Assembly: GCF_016808335.1 (NCBI RefSeq)
Contig: NC_053153.1
Coordinates: forward strand, 19,665,033-19,729,032
Length of the DNA: 64,000 nucleotides
Direction: 5' to 3'
DNA from: Panicum virgatum
Lineage: Eukaryota > Streptophyta > Magnoliopsida > Poales > Poaceae
Every line of letters begins with the position of its first letter. The first letter of the stretch is position 1. The notes beneath the pieces were generated by a model that saw nothing but the letters and a program-made list of their open reading frames with translations, did no database searches and was not told the DNA's origin. Shown here piece after piece: positions 31,617 through 43,559 of this stretch. The translations under genes were made by a program, and so were the position numbers.

Positions 31617-34600
31617 CTCTCCCTTGATCCATTTGTCCTTCTTGTGGTCTTGTAATTAATTTAATCTTCTTGTGGTCTTGTAATCAATCGAAAAACTCCT
31701 TGAAAAATCCTATGGGAAAAATCAGGAGATGTATATATATGTCATGGGAAAAACTCCTTAAACTCTTTTGGGAAAACTGGAGAAAATGTTGATATGACAT
31801 ATATGTGTTGGTATTCCATTAAAACTCCTTTAAAACCCAATGGAAAAAATATAAAGAGAAAATAATATGGAATATCATTTATTGCAAACTTATATATGAG
31901 AAAAACCTTGTAAGGAAAAACTCATAAATAAGTTTGAACGTATTATGATCTATGGATCATATCTGAACTAATTCTCCCCCAAAACCCGATGGAAAAATAT
32001 GAGGAGAAATTATATCTTGAATATCTTCTTAAAAACTTTAGTGAGAAAACAGAAGATATGATATATGTAATATGTCTCGAATATCCCTTTAAAATCCCCG
32101 GTGAGGAAAATTAGAGATATGACATAAAATATTGCCTCATTAAAAACCTATATATATATGAGAAAAACCTTAATAGGAAAACTCATTTAGGAAAAGAGTA
32201 CAATTATATAATCTGATGATTATGGTTGGTTGAATTGGTTATGATTCAAAGAGAATCTCCCCCTGAACCTTGCAAATCTCATGTTTTGGTTTGAAAGGTT
32301 TCTATTTCCCCATAAAATAGTTTAGGAGCAATGTATTTTATGATTTTGCCCTTTTATATATCCTGCATTCTTTTGTACAAATGCAAGCTAAATTATCTTC
32401 ATAGATAATTATTGGTTTCATGATTGAACCAATGCCACATGACTGTTGTATGTGGTTGATCATTCTGTGAAGCCATATGATTCACGTGAAACTCCATGTA
32501 ATGTAATTATTTCAGAATGATTCATGGATATAGCTACAAGAGTCGGCTTTGATAACTCACAAGATGTTGTTGTTCCACAATGTAAAATTATAAAACCTGT
32601 TTAGGGTATAATATTATGGGGATCAGACATCTAGCCACCGTCAGTGTAACTAACTATGGTCTTGTCTTAGCTAAAGCTAAGATTATTTGTGCCTTGGAAA
32701 TATCTGAAGATATTTTTAATTCAAGTTCAAAGACTTTTCGTTGTAGCTGTGCTGTATGTCTTAGCAAGTAAATTTACAAGCTCAATTATCATTTATAGAT
32801 AATATTCGATGATTCAATGAATCATAGTTTAATTATTCATAGAAGTTATGTATTAATGTGATGCTTCAGAATGATTGACCAAAGTTTTTCATTAGAATCT
32901 ATTTTGATGATTCATATGAAACTTTAGTATCCGGGTATCTGTTTATATTCTGGCAAAATAGGGATTAGTTAGTTAGTATCTCGATATTCCACTTTTGATG
33001 TGTTCTGATTTGATAATAACAAATCAGTATCTTTTGTTCCATTTAGATATCTGTGGATATCTGATTTGACTCCAATCTGTATGTATTGTTGGAGTTGCGC
33101 TAATTTGAGCTAGCAAGGTATCTACAACAGCAATATCAGGCATGTTGAAATTTGTTTGATACAATAGCGCTTTGGCACCTAGTTTCTCATCCCAAGGTCT
33201 AAATGGGTATTGATCTATTTTTAGGGATTGAATGAACATAAGTGTTGATGGATTCGATTGTCCAATATTAATTAAATATTGTCAAACTGATTTATGTGCT
33301 TAAGTTGAAAACTTAAACAACAATTGATTTTAACCAGTTTTCATCTTGAATTCCGTCATAAATGAATTCTTGTTGTTTGTGTGCTGAGATGATGAAAATT
33401 CCGTTTGAAATTTATTTATGGACACACATATGCATTCATAGTAATTAGTGTAATCCTTTAATGAGATATACTCATCTAGTCAGTTGTACCATAATCAACT
33501 TGACTATCTCAAGTCATAGAGTGACTTGTATATGTTGTGATTTTTGTTTTGGATTTAGCATACGAAATCCTCTAGGGACATATAAATCCAAATTTATCAA
33601 ATTCAATTGATCTGCCAATAATTGAATATGTGAACGCAATTCTCACATATACCTTGATGGTATGCTCCTCGGTCTCTACGTGAAACCATATGCTACAAGC
33701 TCTCATTGTCTCACCACCTTGCTTTCTTGAAAAAAAGCATTATGATATGTAGATAAGACTTTCTTATTTGAAAATGAGAGCACTTCTCCTTAATTGCCAC
33801 CTTTTGATTTGACCCAATTTGAGTGTTTGTTAACACTCTGCCTAGGACTTTTTGGTCTGGATCCAGTTAAAGGTGTATAGCAATTTTCAATAGAAATATA
33901 TGTCGACAAATTTGTAGTCTTAATATGATTGATTGATCATAATCAATATATCTTGTGAGAAATTAACCCCTTTGAATCCTATGTCATTTCCCACGACCAT
34001 AGAATTAGGGCATTCCACGACCCAGTGTCTTATTGGCGTGCACATATACTGGGCTTCCGAATGCAAAACATTCATAGGCTTTGGATTTGAATAAACCCAT
34101 AAAGTGTCTAACAACATTCATGATGTTGATTTGATTTACTATCTAGGAGGATGTCTACCCCTATTTCCGCTGATGCTTTTATTAAGCTGAATTCCTAGCT
34201 TGTGACCATACTTCTCCCCCTCTTATTTTGATATGGGAGTTGAGTGATAATTTATAGGTGCTTCTCTCTTTCTGGTACAATAATTGTAGGAATTTTATTT
34301 GATGACACTCTTGATCAGTAAATGTATTTGGCAGGCTATTTGCAATGTGTTGCAAATAAAGAATGCTCTGAACTACTAGTTCAGATATAGGATACACGTT
34401 GTATATACGTGGATATGAGGATTGAATGTGATATTCTTCTATAATTTATAATTTCTGGCATTCTATATATGTGGTATTAATCTCCCCCTAATGCCTGGAA
34501 TTTTCCTCAAAATGTAATCAATATACGGGCTTATGAATAAATGAATTAATCCCTTATGAGTGATCCAAAATATTTTATGAATGATGGATAAATATCTTGT

Positions 34601-36831
34601 ATGGATCCTCAATGCCCATGGATATACGCTGCGGTGGTGATATCGGTATATGTGAAATATAACCGACACACAGATGGGAAATATTTGGCTGATGCCAAGA
34701 TTCCACGTACTTACTGCAATGGGGATTGCCGTTTTGATTGTAGTTAGATGAATTTGAATTAAATTTACAGTGCGTAAGACCGTATCATGCCAACATGATG
34801 TTGACCGCAATTCTATTATAATGGTCTATCAAGTAATTTATTCTCTTGGTAAGAGATTCGGATAATCCATTTTGTGTATGTACAAAAACATTCCACATTA
34901 ATGTCTAGAGCCATACAATAATAATTGAAGGCTTTTGAGGAGAATTTAGCGGCATTGTTAATCCTGATGGATTTGATTGTATGTTTCGGATAATATGCTC
35001 TTTAATTTGATAATTTGAGCAAATAATCATGCTTAGCATGTTTTCTTGTGGATAACAATACATACGAGACCATCTAGTTATGCATCAATAAGTACCATGA
35101 AGTACCAATTTGGTCCGACTAATGGATGAATGGACCACAAATGTCCCCTTGAATGCATTCAAGGAACTCTAGTGGTTCACTCTTGATCTTAAGATAAGAG
35201 GTTCTTAAGATTAATTTTCCCATGGCACATGTTGTGCACACAAATCTTCAAATCTGAAGATTTGGAGAATTTTTGAAATATTTATGTGGTAACCAATTGA
35301 ATTGCCGATAATTTTTATGTCATCCATATCCAAGGATGATTAAGGCGATAATGCCATGTCTTGAGTATATCAAGATTCTGAAAATTATCTTGTACGCAAC
35401 ATTTCTATGGGTTTGAGTATGTGTAATACAAACCCGTTGATGTTGAAGGAATTATTTCAAGCATTTGCTTGATATATCCATAATTTTTATGATGAATTGA
35501 TATTTATTATTGTTGTCATTATCTGTTTCCACATGGAAACCATTGTGACGGATATATTTTTGTAACTCAATAGGGTACGAATTGAATTGGGATATAGAAG
35601 TGTATCCTCAATTACTAATTGGGTACCCATAGGGAAAAATTAATGTGGCTTAACCAAAACCAATGATCACAATATCACAGCATGTGATTTGTGTGAAATT
35701 TTCTTAACTCCTTGTGAGATTTTGGATGTATTTAATTTCCCTGAGTATTAGTGGTATCATGTCCACTAAATAGATTCCTTTCTTGATTTGTATTGTTCCT
35801 ATAGGATAATCCTTGACAACAAATATTTAAAACACAATATAAATATGGCTAGATAATCAAGTTTCTGGGAATTTTGGAGATTAGGTTATGTCTCCAAATA
35901 TGTCGTTGGATTGAAATTCCATGACCATGTTGACAGTGCTCAATAGGTAGTTACATGTAATGGGATCTCCTCATTATCATGTTCTGTGGAACATCTTTAT
36001 GGTGTTCCATAGGAATATCTTTGGAGCAACTGATATTACTATGTCAATTGTTGAAGTGAGTTTCAAACTTGTCCCCTAAAACTTATTTTTTAACAGATTT
36101 CAGATATAAATTAACCAAATATTTGGCATTGTTGTTCTTTTAGGGATTATGACAATCACACCTTTGACAAATTTGAGAGTTGTCATATTGAATATTTTTC
36201 TAAAAGTGCCTTTGCTTTGTTAGGACCCTTGTTTATGATGATGCTTAATTTCCCCTTGAAATTCAATTTGAATTTCATGCCACCAAATTTGTTTTGATAT
36301 TCTGATCATTATAGTGATTGGATGATTCTTTGTTAAGAGCTCATCATTTTTTTTCTACTTGGGGTAGGTCATATATGAAATCAGAATATTTGGCATAGTT
36401 GTGCCGACGGTATTGTTGTTGCAATAACCTATTTAAAAGGGAAATATATGTCTTTTCGAGTATTTCTCCATCATCTATAGTTTGATAACAAAACTGAAGC
36501 TTGCAACAAATCTTGGGCACTGCAGAATTGTATTCTGCGATAGATTTGAAGTTCATAAGGCGGAGTAATTGCCCTATGCTTATTTTGAGTGCAACTCAAA
36601 ATTTACGTGGATCCTCTTACATCGTTCTTGAGATCTAGGTGCATACAATGTCTCAAGAAATAATGTAGTATATTTGGTTGTATCTGAAAAATGGGCTTGT
36701 GGATTAGGTTCATTGATGCTAGCAATAAAACCCTTTGCTGTTAGCATTATTTTGGTATCCGTTGCCCAAGTCGGATAGTTGTGACTATCTGCTGTAGTTT
36801 CAGTAAAATCCTTGTTAAATAGATGCGCCAT
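31381..36831 (-). mobile_element. Decayed Ty1/copia retrotransposon, minus orientation
   Basis: Reading leftward, gag remnants occur at 36344-36831 (start MAHLFNKDF, HNYPTWATD; then YNSAVPKICCKLQFC). An integrase C-terminal remnant lies in shifted frames near 34460-34810. The RT/RNase H junction is at 33024-33239 (KIDQYPFRP, MPDIAVVDTLLAQISA). A polypurine tract and a 236-bp LTR follow. Frames are broken many times and the sequence is very AT-rich and CpG-poor, as expected for a long-methylated element. No matching 5' LTR was found to the right, so the element appears truncated. Confidence 0.8.
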
Positions 36832-37713
36832 TTTGATACATGAGAAATCATGTGTAAATTAATTTATCGAGGTAAATTATATAATATATGTGTGTAAAAT
36901 TTATGCAAAATAAAGAAATCAAGATGATTCTTGAATCATAATTTAAGGTATTTTAATTCAATAGTGCAACTATTTTAATTGTATTCCTGCAGGAATGATG
37001 ACTTGATAGTCATATTATTATACAAATTTAATTTGTATAGAATATTTTGGATATACACATTATAGGTAATCAACATAAGATGTAGACCTTTAGTAACGGG
37101 AAAGTAATTTGCTGTCTAAAAGCATGGTCCCAGGGCAAATAAATTCTTAAAAAATTTATCGCAGTCGATGCCTAGGTCTCTATTATCGTGTGCTTTTCTA
37201 AAATTCAGATAATATATATACCTTAATTTAAATTTTGCATATTACTACATAATGTAGAATGTAAATCAAGTGTCATATTTGTAATGATACAAATAAAATA
37301 AATAGCATATGAAAAGGTTGTTGTAAAATAATATTTGTATAACCAATGTGAGATCTGCGGATCACATAATGTACAATTACTGCGGTAATTGTAGCATCCA
37401 TATTATATTGGTGCTAATTTCTAAATTTGATGGTCTAGATAGAATTTTTCAATAATTATGCAAGTTCAGAATTGTCTGAGGACTAAAACAAAATAATATT
37501 GAGCCTTAAATATACAAATGTAGAATTGTATATTCTAAAATATGTAAATATATTGAAAACTGGGGGCATGTTTTTTATAAATATTCTACTGATGTAGAAT
37601 AGTAAGTGTCAAATTGAAATATATCAAGAAACAATGGAACATGGTGAGATTGTTTAAAAAAAATCGCACAACAATTATGGGATCTGATGATCACAAAATG
37701 CTTAACAATTATG
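36832..37713. other. AT-rich remainder of the copia 5' side
   Basis: Probably the old untranslated leader of the copia element. No LTR, primer-binding site or gene could be recognised. It ends abruptly at the secreted-protein fragment. Confidence 0.35.
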
Positions 37714-37845
37714 CAGCACGACGGGGTGGAGGTCCGCCGGCGAGGCGTCGCGCGCCGCGAGCGGGCGGCCGCCGTCGCGGAGGAAGAAGGGCCACGAGAG
37801 GAGGAAGAGGAGGGGCAGCAGGAGCCGGTGGAGCTGCACGTCCAT
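37714..37845 (-). pseudogene. First-exon fragment of a secreted protein gene (LCAT-like lipase possible)
   Basis: From the ATG at 37843-37845 the frame gives a signal peptide (MDVQLHRLLLPLLFLLSWPF), an Arg/Ala-rich stretch and LHPVVL, then breaks at 37714 into unrelated AT-rich DNA and a stop. A hydrophobic leader followed by LHPV(V/I)L(V/L) is how many plant lecithin:cholesterol acyltransferase-like proteins begin, but 44 residues are too few for a firm call. The upstream DNA (to the right) is the promoter side and is duplicated locally. Confidence 0.45.
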
Positions 37846-39196
37846 TGTGATGGCTGCTGGGGCTGCCTAGCTAGTGGTACCTGCTGTCCATAATACATGG
37901 AGATGGAGTGTTTGTATAGCCACCGAAGTGGCCATCGGACACGTTAACGACGATCAATAGCTCCGGTATTAATGGCTGCCGCTACATGGAGCCGGTGCGG
38001 GTTATGTCCACGTAGACAGAGGTAAAGCAGGACAGTGAGAGGTATTGAGACAAGATATGATTGTTCAGATTTGTGGTGTGCTGATTTCTCACGTGGCTAC
38101 TTCTTCTCTTTTAGTAGGGCCTGGAACGAAGGAATACAAAAGATAGGAACGGAAAAGAAATGTAGGAATAAGAAAGGAATGAGGTTGGAAAATAGAGGAA
38201 TAGAAAAACATAGGAATTTTGTAGGAGTAGGTGTTTGGAACACAGGAGTAAGAGAAGAGTATAAGAAATTTGAAAAGTGGATGCTAATCTCATTTCTTTA
38301 AACTAAAGGTGTCTTTTGCTTCTCACTTCTAGTAAACAACTACCAGTGGCGGACCCAGCAATCCAATGGAGCCTGAGCTAAGCTATGGATAGTTCTTTTA
38401 CCACTTCAGCAAACAAAGATCATGATCATGAATTGAATTACTAGCCTCATGCAGTGACAGCACAAGAGCCCGGGCCGGTGCCCAGGGTCGCCGGGCCCTG
38501 GGTCCGCCCCTGACAACTACCAATATGTCCTGTTTGACTGCTTAGTCCAACTAACAAGCATTAATTAGAGCACACATTGCATTTTTCAAATTGAGGCATG
38601 GCCATCGCAATGCATTTGCATAGGATGAAAAGAAAATGATTCCCTAATTTTCTGCTGTTTTTCTTTTCTTTTGGTATCGATGTGATGAGAACTTTACATG
38701 GAGCGTAAGCAGGAGTTTGCTTCTCTCCAATCACAGGAAAATTTCCTTTGGCTTCAAGTGGATGTTTTATTTCCTCCAAAACGTACAGGTTGTGAAAATT
38801 TTCCAAAGGAAAGGATTTGCTCAATCCTTTGCTCCAAACGCCATGAACAGTACTCAAGATGGAGGAATTCTGATTCCTGTATTTTTCCTTTGGAATTCCT
38901 CCAATCGAAGCAAAACCTCAAAGGATGGTTTAGATTGTGGTCTTCCCTTGGGCGCATTGGCTATGACTATGAGCACCTCCGAGATTGGCAGGAGGTGGGC
39001 CCACCTGGTATTCATCGAATGCCATTACTTTTAAAAAAATCAAGTATATATAATCATATACATGTATCTGTAATCAAAAAATAAAAAAATAATATCATCT
39101 CAAACATTTCACATCCAACCCACCTCCCTTTTCGAGATCGGCCACTCTCTGTCCGTCTCCCTCAGACACTCACTCGACTCGAACCCTACCCACGAG
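37831..39196. repeat. Promoter-side duplication, copy A
   Basis: Homologous over more than 1 kb to copy B, which is in four pieces: 39197-39210, 39589-40127, 50731-50910 and 52115-52558. Landmarks in order: CTAGCTAGTGGTAC, CCACCGAAGTGGCCATCGGA, CTCCGGTATTAA, GTCCACGTAGACAG, GCTTCTCACTTCTAG, GGTATCGATGTGATGAGAAC, AAAGGATTTGCTCAATCCTT, TCTTCCCTTGGGCGCATTG, and the end CCTACCCACGAG. Copy A contains a hAT MITE that copy B lacks. Confidence 0.9.
38344..38512. mobile_element. hAT MITE with a visible empty site
   Basis: A 169-bp element with ends CAGTGGCGGACCCAG on the left and CAGGGGCGGACCCAG from the right. Its 8-bp duplication is ACAACTAC (38336-38343, 38513-38520). The paralogous site near 40068-40076 has one copy of the target (with one base changed) and no insert. 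Confidence 0.93.
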
Positions 39197-39210
39197 CTGC
39201 AGCTGCACCT

Positions 39211-39588
39211 TATTATATTGTGATCCAAATTCTGTACAAGAAAAAAGGCAAATTTCCGATGGAGCGGAGAGGAGGCCCGTCGCCGGGAGGCTTGGGCCGG
39301 AGCGCCCATCGCAGAAGCCCAAGCCAGGGACGCCGGGGGGGGGGGTGCGGAGCCCCCCGCGGTACGGTACATATACCTTAGATTAGTGTTTTGCTCCACA
39401 GTTTATTATTCCTCTTGTAAGCCGCCGCTAGGCGTTGTAAACACTCACCCGATATAGTGAAGTTCTTGCTGGTTGACGCCCGTGGTTTTTACCCTGTGCA
39501 TTGGAGGGGTTTTCCACATTAAATCTCGTGTCTTCTTGCGGTTTGATCTTTCTGTTCTTCGTCGTTTGTTTCGCCATCGCTTCTAACA
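39211..39588 (+). repeat. Copia-type solo or truncated LTR
   Basis: The right part (about 39400-39588) resembles the 3' half of common rice copia LTRs, with GTTGTAAACACTCACCCGAT and the end CTTCTAACA. No primer-binding site follows, so no internal region is attached. CACCT flanks both sides (39206-39210, 39589-39593), fitting a 5-bp target duplication, but the left end does not begin with TG, so the left boundary is doubtful. Confidence 0.5.
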
Positions 39589-40127
39589 CACCTCCATTGT
39601 GACGGCTGCTGGGATACCTAGCTAGTGGTACTTGCTGTGAATACATGGAGATGGAGTGTGACAGTGTGTAGTATAGCCACCGAAGTGGCCATCGGACACG
39701 TTAACAATGATCAATAGCTCCGGTATTAACGGCTGACCACAACATGGAGCCGGTGCGGTTGTGTGTCCACGTAGACAGTTAAAGCAGGAGAGTGAGAGGT
39801 ATAGGGACAGGATGGTTGTTTAGATTTGTGGTGTGATGATTTCTCACGTGGCTATTTGCTTCCCTTTTCCTAGGGTCTGGAACCAAGGAATACAGAACAT
39901 AGAAACGGGAAAAAAACGTAGGAGAAGAATAAAAACATAGGCATTTTATAGAGTAGGTGTTTGGAACACAGGAGAAAGAGAAGAGTATAAGAAATTTGAA
40001 AAGTGGATGCTAATCTCATTTCTTTAAACTAAAGGTGTCTTTTGCTTCTCACTTCTAGTAAACAACTAACAATATGTCCTGTTTGACTGCTTAGTCCAAC
40101 TAACAAGCATTGATTAGAGCACACATT
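39589..40127. repeat. Promoter-side duplication, copy B, main left piece
   Basis: Starts with the ATG of a second truncated secreted-protein start (minus, 39595-39597) and follows copy A. It is interrupted at 40128 by a TIR element and resumes at 50731. Confidence 0.88.
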
Positions 40128-40790
40128 GGCCCTGTTTGAATCCAAGTGTTAGAGTTAGATTGGGGCCATCTAACCCAAAAGTATCCAAACAGGGTGGGTT
40201 AGAGTGGCTTAGATGCATCTAACCCGCCCCAAAAAACTATCCCCCATAAGGGTGCTTATTTGGTTTAGAGTGATGGGCCCCATGTTTTTTTTTTCAATCC
40301 AGATCCAATTGTGCCCAGGCGACTCGGCATCCCCTCCCCTCCCGACCCCTCGCGACTAGGAGGGGGCGCGACGGCGGATCTGACGCCCTCCGCCGCCGCC
40401 CTCCGCCCTCCGCAGCCCGCCGCACGTTCGCCGGCACGCCTCCCACCCCCGATGCCCGCCGCCGCTGGGCAGCGCCGCCAGCGCACCAGCTTTCGCCGCG
40501 CTTGCCGTCGCCGGACCACGTGCTGCGGCTGCACCCTGTGTCAGCGTGGAGCAGCGGAAGGAGTCGCTGACCACGGAGTTCCAGAGGCGCAGGAAGATGT
40601 TCGGCGCCGCCTCGTGCTCAGCGGCGGCGGTGGATGAGGACAAGGAGGCGGCCGTGGCGGAGGTTACCGTCGTGGCGGCCGAGGATGAGAGGAGGGAGAG
40701 GCGCGCCTCGGCCTCGAGGCGGACGGTCTCCCACTGGGTGATGTGGCGCGCAGCGGGGCAGGAGGTCGCCGCGGAGGCGGCGTCTGCGCC

Positions 40791-41205
40791 TGTCAGACCC
40801 GGGGCAGCGGGCCTGCTTATAGGCATAGAATGGTCTAGAGTAAGGGATAGCTCATGTATGTACCTTACTTCTTTTGTAACTACCCGAATAGGCGTAGAAC
40901 TAGCTGCAGTACAAAGGAAACTATCCAATTATGTTGTAGTAGGACTCCAACTGTACTCGGCTAGAACTTTCCATGTAACCCTGTCCCCCCGGATATATAA
41001 GGGCGGGCAAGGACCCCCTCCAAACAATCAACACCTAAGGCAATACAAATCACCACACATGACGTAGGGTATTACGCAACTCGCGGCCCAAACCTGTCTA
41101 AATCTTTGTGTTCCTTGCACCATCGAGTTCCAGAGCCGCCGATCCCTACCTACAAACCTTACTGCTAAGGGTATCCCTGAGCAGGCTTGGCGGTAAACAC
41201 CGACA
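40791..41205 (+). repeat. 5' LTR, gypsy element 1
   Basis: 415 bp, begins TGTCAGACCC and ends CACCGACA. It contains a TATATAAGGG promoter-like motif (around 40993-41002). Confidence 0.93.
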
Positions 41206-41206
41206 G

Positions 41207-41226
41207 CTGGCGCGCCAGGTAGGGGT
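41207..41226 (+). other. Primer-binding site, gypsy element 1
   Basis: The sequence CTGGCGCGCCAGGTAGGGG starts two bases after the LTR end. The TGGCGCGCCAGGTAGGGG form is common in rice gypsy elements. The matching tRNA was not determined. Confidence 0.75.
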
Positions 41227-41354
41227 CTCGGCGAGTTCTTTGGCGAATTCGATGGCCAGATCAAGCCACGCCAACAACGTGCCTAAGGGCACAACTCTCC
41301 TTTTCGGTTCCTGGGCATGCATGGCTGGCAGATCGGGCGGCTTCTCCAGCCACC

Positions 41355-43285
41355 TTGTCATGCCTGACTCGCCTAAACCAAAAACCACTCCCCAACTCGC
41401 CGACATTCGCGAGCCCGCGGATCTCGACAAAAAAAAAGAGTTCTATCCGAACTCGACTCGGACAACCCAGAAAACGTGCAACTCCAACTCGAACTCTCGA
41501 TTTAGTCGAGTTCGACACAAACTCTGATTCCGAAAAACTCCACTTTTCCGAAACTCTCGAAAAATACTTGACTCATCTCAAGATGATCAAACGCCCCAAG
41601 ATCAAAAACTCAGAACTACTCAATGGAGTAAACCGAGTTTCACGATCAATAGAGGGCTGCATCAAACTTGCAGAAATTGCTCTTGGCTCATCACAACAGA
41701 ACCCAGAAGTGTTGAACCCACCACAGAAAAGGTCAGGTGATATACTCTCAGGGATCGATCGAGTAAATTCCAAGCTCGCCGATTGCATTAAGATAGCTGA
41801 AGGCACCCTGCAAAACAAGGAGCAGAAATCGGGAGGAGGAATCTACAGGGGATCTGGTGAGACAAACCCCCGGCTTGTTCAGATGGGACCGCCTATCTCC
41901 AGGATACCTCAGAGCCCTTCACCAGAACCTGCTCACATTCGGACCCTTGAACCAGTCGAGTCCTCGTTCGATCAGGATTTTGATCACTTCATGAACGGTC
42001 TCAACAACTCTAAACCATTCGATGATCTCGAAGATTGGTCTCACAACATCGATCTATTCATGAACGCCATGGCCAATCCACCCGAAAACGCTGATGCTCT
42101 TTGGGAACTGGCTAAGCTTAAGATGGGAAAAGCCAAAGCTCCAGAACAATCCAGTAAGTCAATTCTCGACAAACCTTGGATTAAGGAGCCTAAAGGGCTA
42201 ACTCCCACACAATCATGGCTACATTGGATGAACGAGAATGCCCTCCGTGTAGAGATGGGCATCCCGCTTCTCGCTCACCCAAAGCACACATACTCTAAAA
42301 TCGGTGGACTAACCGATTCTGAATCCGAGTACTCTTTCAACTCGGAGGATGAGCTGGATGATCCTAATCTAGTACAGCAAGCAAGTCGAGTCCAACTCGG
42401 CTAAGAACTCCAAGTTCGATCAGGACTCCCTCCCTAACTTGGTCATATATGCAATGCCGCAAGGACAGACAGTGCGCCTAAGGAAGACACAAGATCCCAC
42501 CGCCTCAGGCTCACAGCCAACGGATCTGCCTTACCAACAGAGCACCCCCTAGACCCGTCCTCATGCAAACAAGACCAAGAAGTTCAAGATCTTTGCCGTG
42601 AAATCCTCGTGGTTCGCATCTCCGAAGTTCCGGAACTTGAGGGTGATTCCATGGAGCGTCTCAACCTCGACGACTACAACTCTGATGATTTCGACGAGTA
42701 CCTTTCTGACAACATGGAAACTACTCCTCCCACAATTACAGAAGCCCAGGCTACTACCAAGCAAGATCCGCTTGTACCTTCTCCAGCGGTGACGGTCACC
42801 GTGCAACTGGAAGAGCAGCATCCAGCAGAAGATCTCTATGAGCGTCACCGCCTGCTCAACCAGAAAAGGGCATTCAGGCGCCAGCGCCTAGCCAACAGTC
42901 AACAGGAATAGCAAGACGACAACTACGACTACTCCAACTGCGACCTCCGCAACGTGATCAACATTGGTCGTGACGCACGCAACGTCATCATCTCAAGGAG
43001 AAAGGAACGCAAGGAAGTCAAGGCTTATAGCCCTTCTTCCAACTACCGCATCCCACCAAAGGCTCCCGCATCCTTCAAGAAGTACAAGCCGACAAACACC
43101 CGTCCCAGGGTAAACCGCGCACCCCACATCATAGAGAAACATCTCTCGGCGGAGCCAGGGTGAACAAGACTCTACAGCGCAAGTGCTTCATCCACTCGAA
43201 GAGCTCTCACACGATCTTCGAGTGCGACTCACTCCGCAAAGCCCTCGGGGCACCCCTCCTAAAGGAGACTCTACCTACAATCTAG
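41355..43285 (+). pseudogene. Gag-like protein of gypsy element 1, interrupted
   Basis: A 349-codon frame (41355-42404) is followed in the same frame by 42609-42911 and 42954-43163, then by a C-terminal stretch with KCFIHSKSSH..FECD (around 43165-43210) like the Cys/His end of Tat-type gag. In-frame stops at 42402 and 42909 break it. The N-terminal part is hydrophilic and acidic without clear catalytic motifs. Gag forms the virus-like particle, and no pol region follows. Confidence 0.6.
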
Positions 43286-43559
43286 TCGAACCACCATATC
43301 GACTAGTTTTATCCTCAAAATAATTTTTTCATGTAAACCATTGCTCACGTCTAACGAGCAAAGGGTAGATCTTAAGAGTCAGAGTCTGTCATTTTACAAC
43401 TATTATAATCTCGACAAATCCAAAATAAAAGTTGATTCCCTCCGTAAATCGACCACTTGGCTCTCGCTCACAAGACAGAATACCCCATCTCAAGCACTAC
43501 CCCGAAAAGCTGCATCAGGGCAGCTATCGAGTAGTTGTCAAGGTTTACCCTTGAGTATC

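Noticed and set aside
40265..40928. A protein-coding gene in the GC-rich interior of the TIR element
   Set aside because: ORFs exist on both strands, but they are low-complexity and run into the gypsy LTR; at most a captured fragment without identifiable family.
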